Below are positions 25,470-37,835 of a stretch of 64,000 bases of DNA, piece by piece (positions within the stretch are counted from its first letter, which is position 1; each line of letters begins with the position of its first letter). The stretch lies in contig NC_092198.1 in the NCBI RefSeq assembly GCF_043641665.1, positions 6,260,501-6,324,500 on the forward strand, written 5' to 3'. The DNA comes from Enoplosus armatus (lineage: Eukaryota > Chordata > Actinopteri > Centrarchiformes > Enoplosidae). Under the pieces are notes generated by a model. It saw only the letters and a list, made by a program, of their open reading frames with translations, was not told the DNA's origin and did not search any database. Position numbers and translations under genes: made by a program.

Positions 25470-26340
25470 TTCCGTCCTACAGGGAAAAATTGCCTGGGCT
25501 TTCAGAAGTGGTGTGAGGAGAGCTAGTTGACCCAGAGAGCTACCCAATCCTTTCTGTTCTCTCTTTCCTCTGTGTCACATTCTGCTATTAAGGTGTATGC
25601 ATCAGTGATCACTTCTTGTCATGTCGGGTTTGGAGAGAGTTTATTTTTAACCACCCTCTACTGAATTCAACTGAGGCAACTGCATCCTGTGGTACACTCC
25701 TCTGCCCTTCAGTAGAAATTGCCAGTTTATACCCATTGGGCAGGTGCCTCTAAAGCTGTTATCCATCAAGACAGCATTGCTGCATGCTCTGACAACAGCC
25801 AAGAGGGTGAATAAGTTGTTTGCCCTTTTGTATCACCCAAACTGCATGCTTAATCGAAGGGACTTGAGAGGTGCTACCTTCAGACAGAACCTTCCCTTTT
25901 AGCCGACAAATATTACATGTTTGTAGAGGTACAGGGTTGCTCAGTTTCAGTGCTTATTCTTGCATCTTCTATGCCCTGTCTCGTGTGAGCTTTGGCATGA
26001 TATTCACTTTGCAGCACTTTTGTTCTGCTCTGTGGACAGTCTTGTTAGTAAACCCCGTGAGACTCACCCATCGGCTGTGCAAGGGTATCTTGGAAGGACC
26101 CCCTTGGCTGTCTGTGAGCATTCGGCAAGGAGTGCAAAGGCAGCCTTGGTAGGTGGAACATCTGTTGAGAACATCTGTATATTAGCATCTAGGTTGAGGC
26201 CCTGCATTTTTATCAGGTTTTACCCGTTGGATGTTGGTACTGGTTTAAATGACCACATAAGTTGCGGTCAGTCAACTCTCCCTCTGTTATTTCAATATAG
26301 AAGACTTCACCAGGGTCTTAGCCCAGACTTTCTCTAGCTA
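25470..26340 (+). mobile_element. Decayed DIRS/Ngaro-like tyrosine-recombinase retrotransposon
   Basis: Fragments in shifting + frames match, in order, the tyrosine recombinase region of fish DIRS/Ngaro elements. They are FQKWCEES (about 25500), VYASVITSCHVGFGE (CHVGF at 25618-25632), LKLLSIKTALLHALTTAKRVNKLFAL (25745-25825) and EHSARSAKAALVGGTSVENIC through FIRFYPLDV. The HxxR pair falls at 26119-26130 and the tyrosine at 26221-26223. Family knowledge: active copies read like AHSTRS and FVRFYRLDV at these points. Stops and frameshifts separate the blocks, so the copy is dead. Coding-like sequence upstream (24484-25470, including a 210-codon frame at 24898-25530) may belong to the same element, but I could not match it to reverse transcriptase or RNase H. 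Confidence 0.8.
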
Positions 26341-28640
26341 GGTATCCAGCACCACCTGCAGCACAGACAAATGAGGTGTACCATGTAACTTTACTAAGTT
26401 ACTGCTTTTCCCTAGTAGCTTGGTTGGCACCTGGTGAGTGCTACTTGCCTGCATGCAAATCTTAAATGCAGAGATCCATGATGACAAGTGGTCAAGCTAT
26501 TAGAGCCCTGGTTGAGGGACAGTGCTCATAGAACATGGGTTATAATGTGTATCCATCATTAGCATTTCTAATTAAAACAGTGCAGTAAGTGCAATAGGCT
26601 AATGATTAGTCAAATGTGTGGTGATGTAGAGAAGAAATAAATTGTGAAATGTTTGATTGTTGACGTTGGACAGCAGATATTGATGACATTTGAACAGATG
26701 CTTGTGTCTGGCCTATGCTGGGTTAGTAGAACTCTTAAACACTGACTGAAAAAGTATCACCTCTGCCTCCCTGTAGAGTTCATTGCTATCTTCAAATAGA
26801 GCTGTGATAATTGATTTCTGTAGTTGTAACTCTTTATGACTTGATAGCTTGAAACTGAGGAGCTCCAACAGGCTGGCGGGCCTGTATGTGTCAGGTTTAT
26901 TTAGTTGACCAGACGAGGTGGCAGTATCACCTTCCACCTCCACACCCACTGTCCGCAGACACCATACAGTATCTCCTCATTATGTCAGGTCTGATATGCA
27001 AAGTAGCCCCGGGAACCACTGTAGCATGACAGAGGCAGACAGGGGCAATGTTTGTGTGTGTGTGTGCACGTAAGAAAGGGTGTGTGTTTGTCTGGATTTG
27101 TGTGTCTGAATGGGCTCCCCAGCCAGTGGCAGCACTGTAGCTATGATTTTACATAGAGAGGATATCGAGTTCAGCATCATATCCCCAAACAGATGAACAC
27201 ACACAACTTATCCGCCTCTTGCAAGCTCAGCCTCAAGTGCTCACTGCAGGCTCAATATGGAAATGTAGTCAAATGGCCAACTGGCATCGGTGGCAGGATA
27301 AGAGACTACAGAGACTTGGTAGTCAGGACGACTCCCCTGCATCAAAATGTAGATACAGGCGTCCTTTTTTTTCGGATTGCAGATTGGGTTTGTTTACTGT
27401 ACAAAAACGTGTGCATATATGTGTGTGTAAACACAGGCACATACTGTATATACATGTTTCACTTGTTTACTGCATGTGTGTATGAGCATATCAGGGTGTG
27501 TATGCTGGACGCAGAATCAGTGGAGTGAGAAACAGAAAGCTCACCCAGCCATTTGGCTGCAGTCCTAATTGGCTGTGCACTGTTGACAGGATGCTGACAG
27601 AGCACATCGCACAGACAGGTACTCTGTTTCTCTCTGTTTCATCTTCAAGGTTTGTGAAAATATTTCCTCTGAGGAATTCCCTTCTCTACTCATTTTCAAG
27701 CATGAAAAACCCTAAGTGGCGCCCTTTGACAAGTTACAAAGTTTGTTGTTTTTCTAGTGTTTGGATACAGAAAAAAGGAATGGGGAGGCTGGAGATCGGC
27801 CAGAGATTGGCCAGCCTTAATGAGACTGTTCTCTGCTTCTTATCAGGCCTGAGTGGTTTACGATTCAGTGGCCTGCTTGGCTTTTGAGTGTGTGTTTGTG
27901 CGTGGACAAACACATGAACACACATGCACTCATACCTTTGCATTTTCATAGACAAATGAGCATTTACACAAACATACTGGGATTCCTTTCCTATTGTATA
28001 AGCATGTAAAGGTATGTGCACCCATATAGACACCACTGCAAATTAGCTTTGCAATTAAAACGTAGAAAGACAAACATCCTGGGTTCAGATAATCAGGAGC
28101 ACCACTCGTCATAATGGAATACTTGAGTCTGTGAGGAACTCGCATGGACGCGCCCACACTGGGCTTTTGATGGACAGCAAATACCACTGGATTGCAAATA
28201 AAAGAGGGGGAGGGGACGTCCGCAAGATCTGAAACGAACCATGTCTAAAGACCAGAAAGGTTGCCACCTCAGGGTGCTTTTACCCAACACTTTACTTTGA
28301 TGGGTCACAATGATATCACTTAATGCACTTCTTTCTCTCTCTGCCTCTCATTCACAAATACATGTACTGAATCTGATCCCTTCAGGTGTCTTTTCATTTT
28401 GTGTACACTTTATGTGAAGTTATGTCATACACTGTATGCCTTTAAGAGGTGTAGATGTGCTGTACCCAGCCAGCCATGTTTGCAAAGACTAACACAGAAT
28501 CATCATGTCCATCAGTCTAGACTCAAGGATAAAGGAGGTTGTGGAGCACCTTGCCTGAGGAAGCTAGGTTAGCTAAATCAATGTATTGTTTCCCCCAGGT
28601 TTATTCTCCAATTCTCATACCTTTTACAGTGGGATTTTAC
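26340..28640. other. Intergenic, no gene seen
   Basis: No exon is recognised on either strand. GT-rich low-complexity stretches occur near 27050-27065 and 27410-27485. Confidence 0.45.
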
Positions 28641-28820
28641 TTAAAGCAATAGTTAGATATTTTGGAAAATGCACCTATTTGCATTTTCCCGTCAGTCCAT
28701 GAAATATAAGGTTAGCAACCAGCCGGTTAGCTTGGCTTAGCACAAAGAATGGAAATAGGGTGAAACAACTAGCCTGGCTCTGCCCGAAGGTAACAAAATC
28801 CACCTACCACCTAAAGCTCG
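28640..28820 (+). repeat. Interspersed fish repeat (same family as 9128)
   Basis: Words 'gcaatagttagatattttgg', 'ggttagcttggcttagc', 'aacaactagcctggctctg' and 'ggtaacaaaatccacctac' place this in the family seen at 9128 and 11257. Confidence 0.6.
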
Positions 28821-29104
28821 CAAATAAATGCCATGTATTTCATATATTCTATAATGCAATATTTTTTGTTTTATTTATTAATTTTGCTGTCAGAAATTCC
28901 TGATATCATTGATTCTGAATTACAACTTAGAAGCTGATATGAATGTTTTGGGGTTTTTTTTTACATGGCAGCATGTAATCACAGCCTGAGCAATATGACA
29001 TGAACGTGGCTATAAGCCCCCATAACACAGGGAACTGTTGATTTTACAGCCGAAGTATAATGTGTTGATTAGAGTGCTAATTGCTGCTGATATAAGCATG
29101 GTAA

Positions 29105-29235
29105 CACTTTAAATTAAGATGGTTATCATGGTTAACATTACACCTAAACATCAGCATGCTAGCATTCTGATGTTAGCATTTAGCTCAAAGCACCACTGTG
29201 CCTAAGTACAGCCTCGCAGAGCCGCTAGCATGTAC
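29105..29235 (+). repeat. TTAGCAT-rich interspersed fish repeat
   Basis: It contains 'aacatcagcatgctagcatt', 'ttagcatttagctcaaagca' and 'gtgcctaagtacagcctc', recurrent in percomorph genomes. Related copies are at 30592-30890 and 37735-37835. Confidence 0.6.
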
Positions 29236-30591
29236 TCTTAGTGTTGTTGATAATTTCTCCACTACATTAATAGATTCATTATAAAAAAAATGATGGATCA
29301 TAATAGTTGTTCATTGTGGCCCTAAAATATAGTTAATTATGATTATAATCTACACTATATGTTATCACCCCATAATATACTGTTAATTGCATACTTTTTC
29401 AAGAAGTCCTCCAGAAAAAGCAGGAGACTAATGTCTGAGGCTCATAGGAGGCTCAGCGTTGAGAGGAGCTGAAGCATCCTTAATTCCCTTAAACTGGAGG
29501 GAGAGTTTAAAAGGTGAAACTGCTGTGGGGCTGAGTGCAGGGAGGGAAGCAGGTGTGAAGCTTAGACCCATCAGGGGAATGACCCCACATTTTAAAGTGC
29601 AGTCTTTGTTTCCTTTCTCAGTGTTGTGCTCCCTCCTCTCCAACTGCCTCTTTATTGTTACATCACTTACTCTGTGCTGCAGGTTTTCTCTCACACTTAA
29701 CACTCACTTTCACTCCTAAAACCTAGATGAATTTAAATAAATATAATATATAATATATATATAATATATGAAGCCTTTAGTTCAATGCTCAAACTCTTTT
29801 TTTACCTGTGCTGTGCATGATGCACATTTGCCTTCCTAGAACCGCCTTTCCGTTCAAACAACAGTAATAATAAACAGCAGCTCATGGATTCAAAGTTGTT
29901 ATTGGTGTTTCTTTCATATTTTTGTACTTCATCAGATAATTCACTGACTGAAAATATGGCTTAGAGAGGAAATGACTTGGGAGACTTTTAGGACACGAGA
30001 TCAGCCGAGTTCAATGTGCTGGAAGTTCACCTCATGTTGCTATAGATAGGTTTAGCATTTTGAAATATTCACGTGATGATCCAATTTTAATAAAGCTCTA
30101 CCACTGGAACTGTTAATACCAACTGAGCAAATAGCATATGACGTGTGGTCCCTAGTATTTATTTCCCCTTTTGAGATGTGTGTGTCTTTGGTTTTCGTTG
30201 GAATTTATAGCAACTAGCAATGTGGCGTCTGCCCATGACACAACAACAAATGCAGTCTGTAATGCAATGAAAGAAAATAATAATAAGCCAATAACATTAA
30301 ATATGTGTTTGTGTGCATGTGTATTGTTGTTGTTAGTCAACAGCGTCTTATATTCCCTACATACATTTGGGGTTTACCACACATGCATTCACATTGGTTA
30401 GCACCAAAGAGCTCCTCACTGGGCATTTCTTCCCTAAGAGGTGATTAAAATGATCTGTGGCCATAGCACTTGCCCCATTGGAATAAATTCCAATACAATT
30501 TACCGTCCCATAAGACAAAGAAATGCAACAAAACCTCAAAAATTAATCAGACATCAAAGTAGATGACGATTGTTTTCGCCACACTAGCAGC

Positions 30592-30890
30592 ATGGATGCC
30601 AGGATGGCAATGTTGGTCAGTGTTATTGGATGGGTTGCCAAGAAATTTGGTACAGACATTCATGGTCCCCAGAGGGGACATTTGAATTTGTCCAATAATT
30701 TGGTTTATGACCAAATACCTGCAAACCTAATGACACACACTTTGTGTTTAGTATTAATTAGCAAATGCTGGCATGCTAATAGATGGCGAACAAACGTAAT
30801 GTTAGCATTGTCATAGTGAGCATATTATAGGGTTAGCATGATAGCAAAGCACAGCTATGCTCATAAAGCTGCTAGCATGGCTGCAGACTC
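30592..30890 (+). repeat. TTAGCAT-rich interspersed fish repeat, longer copy
   Basis: 'attggatgggttgccaagaa', 'tttggtacagacattcatgg' and 'tcccca' are followed by 'gttagcattgtcatagtgag' and 'gctgctagcatggctgcaga'. Same family as 29105-29235; it also carries the 5' part of the element. Confidence 0.65.
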
Positions 30891-33579
30891 TTGCTGATTT
30901 AATTTAGTTTCAGATCAATTGTGTCAGCTCTACTTCGTTTATTTACAGTAATACGAACTGTTGCTGACACAGCTGAAAATGAGTAAAGCTCAAAGGATTT
31001 CTCCCAGCAGGACCTAACAGACTGTGTAGAGCAGCAGGTGTAAAGGCTTGCATCCGTTTTATATCAAACAGTTTTATTCACTTTCATATCCAGTTAATAT
31101 GTTGAATCTGTCCTCTGAGCCATGCGATTGCAAAGATCTTGTAGATAAACCAGTTAGCGTAATGGAAACCTGCACACAGTGCATCATTGATTTCCAAAAC
31201 TGACTTCCACTTGTTCCCGTGTCACCCACATTTTACTCATGATGCCACATCAAATGCACAGCTGTGAGCTGAGCAACGCTGCCAGGGGATCGCAGAGTAC
31301 ACCAGTAATACGAGGGCACTTGTCAATGTCTGGGCCCATAGGCTTGGCCTTGTCACAGTTCTCCAAAGCTGACATCAGATTGACTGTCATCCCCATTTAT
31401 TATCAAGAGCCTGCCTCTGTGCTGTCGAAGCTACTGCGGAGTTGAAAGGCAGGTGTTGAGCATGTGGTACGGAGCCATCCGAGGACCTGAAGAGAAGCAG
31501 TGACTCACGAAACACAAGAGAGAACGCGGTGTGAAATTGTCCGAGCTTTGCGATGCCTCTCCAAATCAATTCATTAAGTTGTGCAGAGGTCAAGCTCACT
31601 ACAATTTCAGCACGTGTGCGGTGGATAGGCCTATAATGTGAGCAGCTGTCCAGATACGGATTCATCACAAATGATCCAAACTCACCCCCACATTTGAATG
31701 TCGTCTGTTGAACGAAGGACCTCATGAAGGTGAAGATGCGGACCACAGTATTCACAAGCCAGACCCTGTAAACATGAAAGCATGTAGGTGGATTCGAGTC
31801 CGCGCGTGTGCATGTGCGTGCGTTTCGACATTTGGATGTGCGTGGGCGGGCGGGATGCCAGAGAAAGACAGAGAAATAGAAGGAGAGAGAGCGAGCAGCA
31901 CCACCACCACCACGCATGCATACTGTACAGCACGAGTGTACTTGTGTGTTTTCGCACAATGGGGATTTCTCAGCGCTGATCTCAGCGAATTCTGTTGCGT
32001 CTCCGGCAGTGTTGGCAACATGAATATTCATGAGGTCCTCTTGTCTTCGGTAAAAGCCTTGTGTCGTTCCACAGAGGCTGCTAGTGGAGCGGTCAGAGGG
32101 GTTGCAGGCTTTGTGTGCACTGCTGAGGTGAATCAATGTTTCATTGCAGGCTCACCTTTTGGCAGCTGGGAGAGCTGGGGGGAGGTCGTGTCAATCAAGG
32201 CTGCGCTGAAGCTTTTGCATTTTGCATACAAGTGTGTGCTTCTGCCTCTGTCAAAATCACTTTGTGACACGGTGAATACTTGGACACTGGCAATGATGTG
32301 ATACAGTTCACCTGTTACCTGGTTTATTGCTCATGTGCCTGTGTGTGTGTGTGTGTGTGTAGTTACGTGCTTTATTTTTAAGAAAGCACACTCACCACGT
32401 GAATGTGTTGAAAACCAGCCCTCCAGCTCTCTATTTATGAATAAGTAAAGAGAATTTCCTGTCCAGCAGTGGCTCCATTTGCCTCAGCCCGGCCCACTGC
32501 TCCTAGCTGTTTTCTTTCCTCACATGGTCTCTAACATCCACACACACACACACACACACCTATCGCTCCTTCGGTTTAACGGGCCTACTTTCACATCCAG
32601 CTGCAACAGCGCCGGTATGCCTGCATCTTCCATTCTTATGTAACCCTCAGAAGGAGGGCAAGCAGAGGAGCAGGCTCGCCCTGTCTTTATGTGCTGGCTT
32701 CATTGAGCCTCAGTGATGCCCAGGGGTGCGTGTTAAGCCTCTGCAGACTGCGCACTGGAACAGAGTACATACATAAAGACAGAGCGCACTCAGAGCAAAG
32801 CGCCTTCTACCTGACCCATCCGTCCATCCACATACATGTTTAAAGTGAAAATTAATAGGCTGAAGTCTCTGCGTCTGCTTTATAAGGAAACGTTCTGTTC
32901 CCTTTATCTGTCAGCGAACTAATGCAGGGGGCCGGGGAAGGCTGGGGAGAAAAAAAAGGGCTTTTATTGTGAAATGGATGCATCCTTTAATGGGTTGGAG
33001 AGGGAGGATGAGAGAGAGAGACTACATGAGCAAGAAGATGCAGAGAAAAGAGATAGGGGGCACTAATGGAATCCGCCATCATCCAATCATTTTCAAGTCC
33101 AAATAATTCCAATAGGCTTTTTATAGCGACACATTTGCTCAGCTTCTGAGGCGATTATAACTGTACACACTCTGATGTAACTATGCCTTATTATGGCATA
33201 ATAATAATATAAGCGAGCACTTCCAAAAAGGTTGAGAGCCGGATTTTCCAGTGGGGTTATTAAGAGTACACCTGCCATCATTACTGTTTCATCGGGTCGG
33301 GGTTAACAGCCGTCTTAAACACCCGGATGAAAAGCTGCTATCAGCGCTGATCAAAACCTGTATCTGTATTACAGGTTCGCCTCTCTGCGGCCTTCCTGTG
33401 AGGAGCGCGCCTGCATACAGTTTGCATGTTCTACACGTGTTCTCGTGGGTTTCCTCCAGTTGTCAGAGTTTCTACAACAATATAGACAAATAGCAGGTGA
33501 GCTGAATTGGAAACAAAATTTCAAACAGGTGTGAATGTGAGTGTGAATGTGTTTGTGTGTGGTTATTGGCAGAAAATTA

Positions 33580-34010
33580 CTGATTTAATAACCAAAGTGA
33601 TGGTGTAAATCATTCATCAAGCCAAAAACACCAAATGTTTGCTGGTTTCAGCCTCTCAAATGTGAGACTTTGCAGATTTTCAGTTGTATATCACTGTAAT
33701 TTTAAAATCTTTTTGTTTTTGACTGTTGGTGGGACAAAACAAGCATTTAAAGACGTCCCCTTGGCTGTGGAAAAAAAGGTTCACTACTGCCGGACATTAT
33801 ATAGATTGATTCAAATAATGCAAATCAACATTATAGATAATCCTGAATTAAAGTAAAAGAATAGAATAGAAAAGTGCAGATTCTTTAAATTATTGATTCG
33901 TCTGATGACTAATGAGTGAAGCATTTGGTCTATGAAGTATCAAAAGCATGATCAGCCCAAACACCTTGTTTTGTCCAACAGTCCAAAACCCAAATAATTA
34001 CAATTGCCAA
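33580..34010. repeat. Two repeat copies in inverted arrangement
   Basis: About 33595-33770 reads as the reverse complement of the repeat at 1530 ('caaatgtttgctggtttcag', 'ctcaaatgtgag', 'agacgtcccctt'). About 33880-34010 reads forward ('tttggtctatgaagt', 'ccttgttttgtccaaca', 'gtccaaaacccaa'). Confidence 0.55.
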
Positions 34011-34379
34011 TAATAATAAGAATTGTCTGCTGTCTTTTTTGGGTACTCATACCAAAATGAATAGGAGTATAAAAGCATCCTTCTTATATCCTTGTAAATG
34101 GAATACAAACGAAACAAACAAAAGTTTTTTTCGACAAAACCCTTTCTTTCTCCAAACAAAAGAAGCCAACGCACTGAAATGCTAAATGTCTTAACACAAG
34201 CAGCTGTACAAGAACATTGCCTCAATAAAATAGTTACAAAGCTGTAAATGATTATTTAAATCAGGAACTATCTGATGAATGAATCAGTAAACAAGATTAG
34301 GAATCTGACCAGACATTTAATGCTAGATTTTTGTACATGAGTTTGATACCCATTTCATTTCCTCTACCAAAAATAATAA

Positions 34380-34448
34380 ATGAATAATATTATATTAGAT
34401 AATAAATATATGTATAAATATATACATATATTATTTATATATAAATGA
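34380..34448. repeat. AT-rich low-complexity tract
   Basis: TATATA/TTAT-rich sequence with imperfect palindromes. Similar short tracts are at about 29735-29770 and 37890-37925. Confidence 0.8.
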
Positions 34449-34639
34449 ATTTCGTAACATTCTAAATAATACATTCAATACCTAGTTCTACTGCTGTCAT
34501 TTACTGGAGTTCACGGCTCACTATACTGTTGGGTCTCATTATGACAGTGACCCTGGTCCTGCTCGGTGCCTCGTGCTGGCCTGGGCTCTGTGCCTGTTGG
34601 CCTTAGTTTGCCCCCTCTCACTTGTTGCCACTCTCCTGA

Positions 34640-34920
34640 GGCGAAGCGTGAGCCTCTAAATGTTGGCCTGTAGCCGCTCCAGGCCTGAGCTGAGCTCTAA
34701 CCACAGCCCGGTGAGTGCACCTGCCCTCACCAGGCCCTCTATTATTCATCAGCCATCTCAGGTGACCTCTCATAAACACCCTGTTATCATTTAGGATCCA
34801 GTGTCTCATTAGCGGCCCATTCAGCTTCCTCAAATATTGCTTTTGTGACTTCAGCGGGCCACCACCCGCTGCCCTCACCCAACCGATTGATCCTTGGCTG
34901 TCTGTCATTCGCCAGCCAGC
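34640..34920. other. Candidate conserved non-coding element
   Basis: The segment is free of simple repeats and of recognised transposons, has balanced base composition, and has packed homeodomain- and bHLH-like words (TCATTAGCGG, ATTATTCATCAGCC, CAGGTG) with no coding signature. The assignment is inference from texture only. Confidence 0.3.
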
Positions 34921-35344
34921 ACCGCGGAGCTGTTTTTGTGATTGGCCCGCGTTGGACAGGCTGACTACAGGTGCTCTGGCGGAAACTAAAGACGTCCCAG
35001 CCAGTGGAGGCGAGTTTCAGCAGGCCACTGCCGTCGTCTCAGGTTTTCTTTTTCAAAGTCCCCTGCAGGTCTCCTTGATAACCGTGGATGAAGTGTGTTT
35101 TCTTTCATTCAACCGCCCTCCAGATGTGTACTTAAAATGCAAGTCTTTATTAACCCAGAGGAATGCAGAATAAAAGGATATTCTTAGTTCAACAAGCTGA
35201 GCCTGTTTAGCCTTTGACCCTCCATTAGCACTGGACTGGCTTCATTGGGACAGACCAGTACAGGAGCTCCATTACTATCCAGTTTGCCTTGAGCACTTAA
35301 AGAAAGCATGCTTTGATGCTTTTGTATAGCCTCTTGTGTGTGTT

Positions 35345-35348
<4 letters not shown>

Positions 35349-35380
<32 letters not shown>
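35349..35380. repeat. GT microsatellite
   Basis: An uninterrupted GT tract of about 32 bases in intergenic DNA. Confidence 0.95.
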
Positions 35381-35381
<1 letters not shown>

Positions 35382-35554
35382 ATACATATGTGTGAAGAAA
35401 AGTGTTGGCAGTTGGCATTTGTGAAGAAAATGTCAAAGAAAAGTGTATTTTTCATCATAAAAGGAGTCGCTCGTAATGACAGTTTACAGCTACCCACCGT
35501 ACCATCTTTTAGCATTTTGTTTAGGTTTTACGGCCCCGACTTTACTGTTTAGGT

Positions 35555-35890
35555 TCACTCTCGCCTCTCTCACCAACCCCGCTTCCAGCAGCAGGCAACT
35601 GCTATATAACTATAAACCCACTGTATTCTACCTGCCCAGCAGCAAACGGCAGGCAGACAACGTTAGCAACTGGCATTTAGCAGCTAAAGAGCCAGATATT
35701 TCCCTCAGGAGTTGGTAGAGACCAAAAAACAGAGCTAAACGGCGAGCAAACATTCGTGGACGGAAACACAAATGCTAAACTTGCTCTGTGTCTGCTGGAT
35801 GCTAACACTTTAGCCATATCAACTTTATAAGGTGATACTATGTCAATGATGTGTTTACAACTTGTTCCGCTGCCTCCAAGTCACCAAAAT
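35555..35890 (+). repeat. Interspersed fish repeat
   Basis: Words 'aactataaacccactgta', 'gcatttagcagctaaagagc', 'atttccctcaggagttggta' and 'gtgtctgctggatgctaaca' mark an element that recurs widely in percomorph genomes. The family is not assigned. Confidence 0.6.
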
Positions 35891-36359
35891 AATCCATTCC
35901 TGCTGCTTTAAACGAACCTCCAGATTAGCCAAATGTATTTAGAAGAGAAAACCAAGCTGACCAGTAACAGTTATCAGACCAATGCGCACGTTTGGTTTTC
36001 AACAATTACTTTAGCATGCAATGTTAGCATCACGAACCGAAATAATGAATAAGCCCTAAATTGTAATAGAAGAATTAAAGTATCTGTTAAGGTTCCAAGA
36101 TTTAATGGTGTTTGTGGACGTAAGGACCTCATTTCATAGCCTGGAACTAGCGTTAACTGATGCTTTTCCTCTCCCTTTCCAGCGAACAACGATGTACTAT
36201 ACAGACTAATGAGCAAGAGGAACGCACGCCTGCCCACATTTGATGATTTCCCCCCTCCATTTTGATGTTGGGTGGCGCTGCCTTTATTTGTCTCAGTGTC
36301 AGCGAGGACTGGGCCCTTTGTTAGATGCTCTACTCTCTGCCACAGTGTTTTCAAAAAAC

Positions 36360-36450
36360 AAGCCAGAGAGGCTGTTAATTAAGGGCCAGGCTGCTGTTTG
36401 TATTTAACGAAAGAATCCTCCTCATTAGTTTGCCAGGCAGTAATTAGAGA
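36360..36450. other. Candidate conserved non-coding element
   Basis: A short segment dense in homeodomain cores (TTAATTAA, CATTAG, TAATTA) with no repeats except a GA tract at its right edge. Inference only. Confidence 0.28.
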
Positions 36451-37734
36451 GAGAGAGAGGAAAGGGATGAAGAAGTGACTGACTCTGCCCAGCACAAGGC
36501 GCCGTACTGTACATCAGTGAGGGTTTAATCACGATGGTTTGACCGGTCGCTAAATATGCTAAGTATGGCGTCATCTACGATGCAAGATTGACCTGAGCAT
36601 TGATGGCTACACCTCTTATAAAGAAAAGAAACAAAGAATTGAAGAGATTGGAAGACCTGAATTGATTAAAGAGCTCTGACGGAGAATGCTTGGCTTCCTT
36701 TTGTCTAGACAGTCAGAACAGACAGAAGCAGTTCGCCTAAGGACTTCAGTCGGCTGCTCGAACAGCAGAACATGATGTATTGAATGAATGAATGAAAATG
36801 AATGGCTGAAAAAAACCAAAAACCTGGCATTTTACTTTTGCAGAACATGGAGAGAATAGAATAAAAAGTCATCTTAGCAAAGCACACAGCAAGTTGAAAC
36901 TACTGTATATTTGCAGAGAAATGTGTGGTTATATAAACATATAGACTTCTGTCATTTTCAGTTCTTCGCTAATGCTTTGTAAGTTTTCAAAGAGTGGTAA
37001 AAAGTCGGATTAATCACTTTCTGTCCAACCAAGAGGAACTTGTTTAATATGATGTGAACCACTTAGGCAGGTATTTTAATGCTGCCCTGCGCGATTGTTT
37101 TTTACCCCATTGACTCCCATTTACATTCACCGCGCCTGTTTCCATTTGCGTGAACGATGTGAGAACGAGCCAAGGTCTCCCCAGCTCACGGTGACTCACA
37201 TGCATTTCTCGAATTTCTTAACCATCGCTTTAAATCCTCGGAGAAGGCTAATCAAAGGAGGATGATGGCATAACTATTTATATCAAGGTAATTCTCTGTT
37301 CTGAATCAGCCCCTGCTCATCGCTGTGGCAGGGGTACGTTGGTGTGGGGAGATGAGGAGATGGAAATCATCTTCATTTGGCTGGGAAAACCGTGCTCTCG
37401 CCTGTTTCCAGTGGACAGGCGGCCTCAGCTGGCCAATGAGAGAGGACTGCCAGCCGCCCACCTGGTGACTAGGCCTCTGTGTGGGTGGACACGGCGGAGA
37501 GGACACTGCTGCTTTCCAGCCTCGTCTCTGTGGTTGCATGTACAGACGCACATTCGCTTTCATACACAAAAGGCCTTGATACAGTTTTATGTTAATCAAA
37601 GAGCTGGGTTTGCTGATCTTCCTCAGTTAACGTAACAGGTGTGCTGAAATGTTATGGGTCATTTGGGGTAAATGTCTTGGGTAAGACATTTCAAGATTGC
37701 CTCAGCTGTTGCGTGTAGTGCTTATTCACAAATG

Positions 37735-37835
37735 TAACATGCTAAGCTAAGATGTTAAACATGGTAAACATGACCTGTCCATTGTGAGCATGTGAGCATG
37801 CTGACGGCACACAGCCTCACAGCCAAGAGAGAATA
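37735..37835 (+). repeat. TTAGCAT-rich interspersed fish repeat, short copy
   Basis: 'catgctaagctaagatgtta', 'aacatggtaaacatgacc' and 'gagcatgctgac' identify a truncated member of the family at 29105. Confidence 0.5.

Noticed and set aside
24898..25530. 210-codon frame as a novel host gene
   Set aside because: It adjoins clear tyrosine-recombinase relics in the same orientation and resembles no host family, so a decayed mobile element is the simpler explanation.
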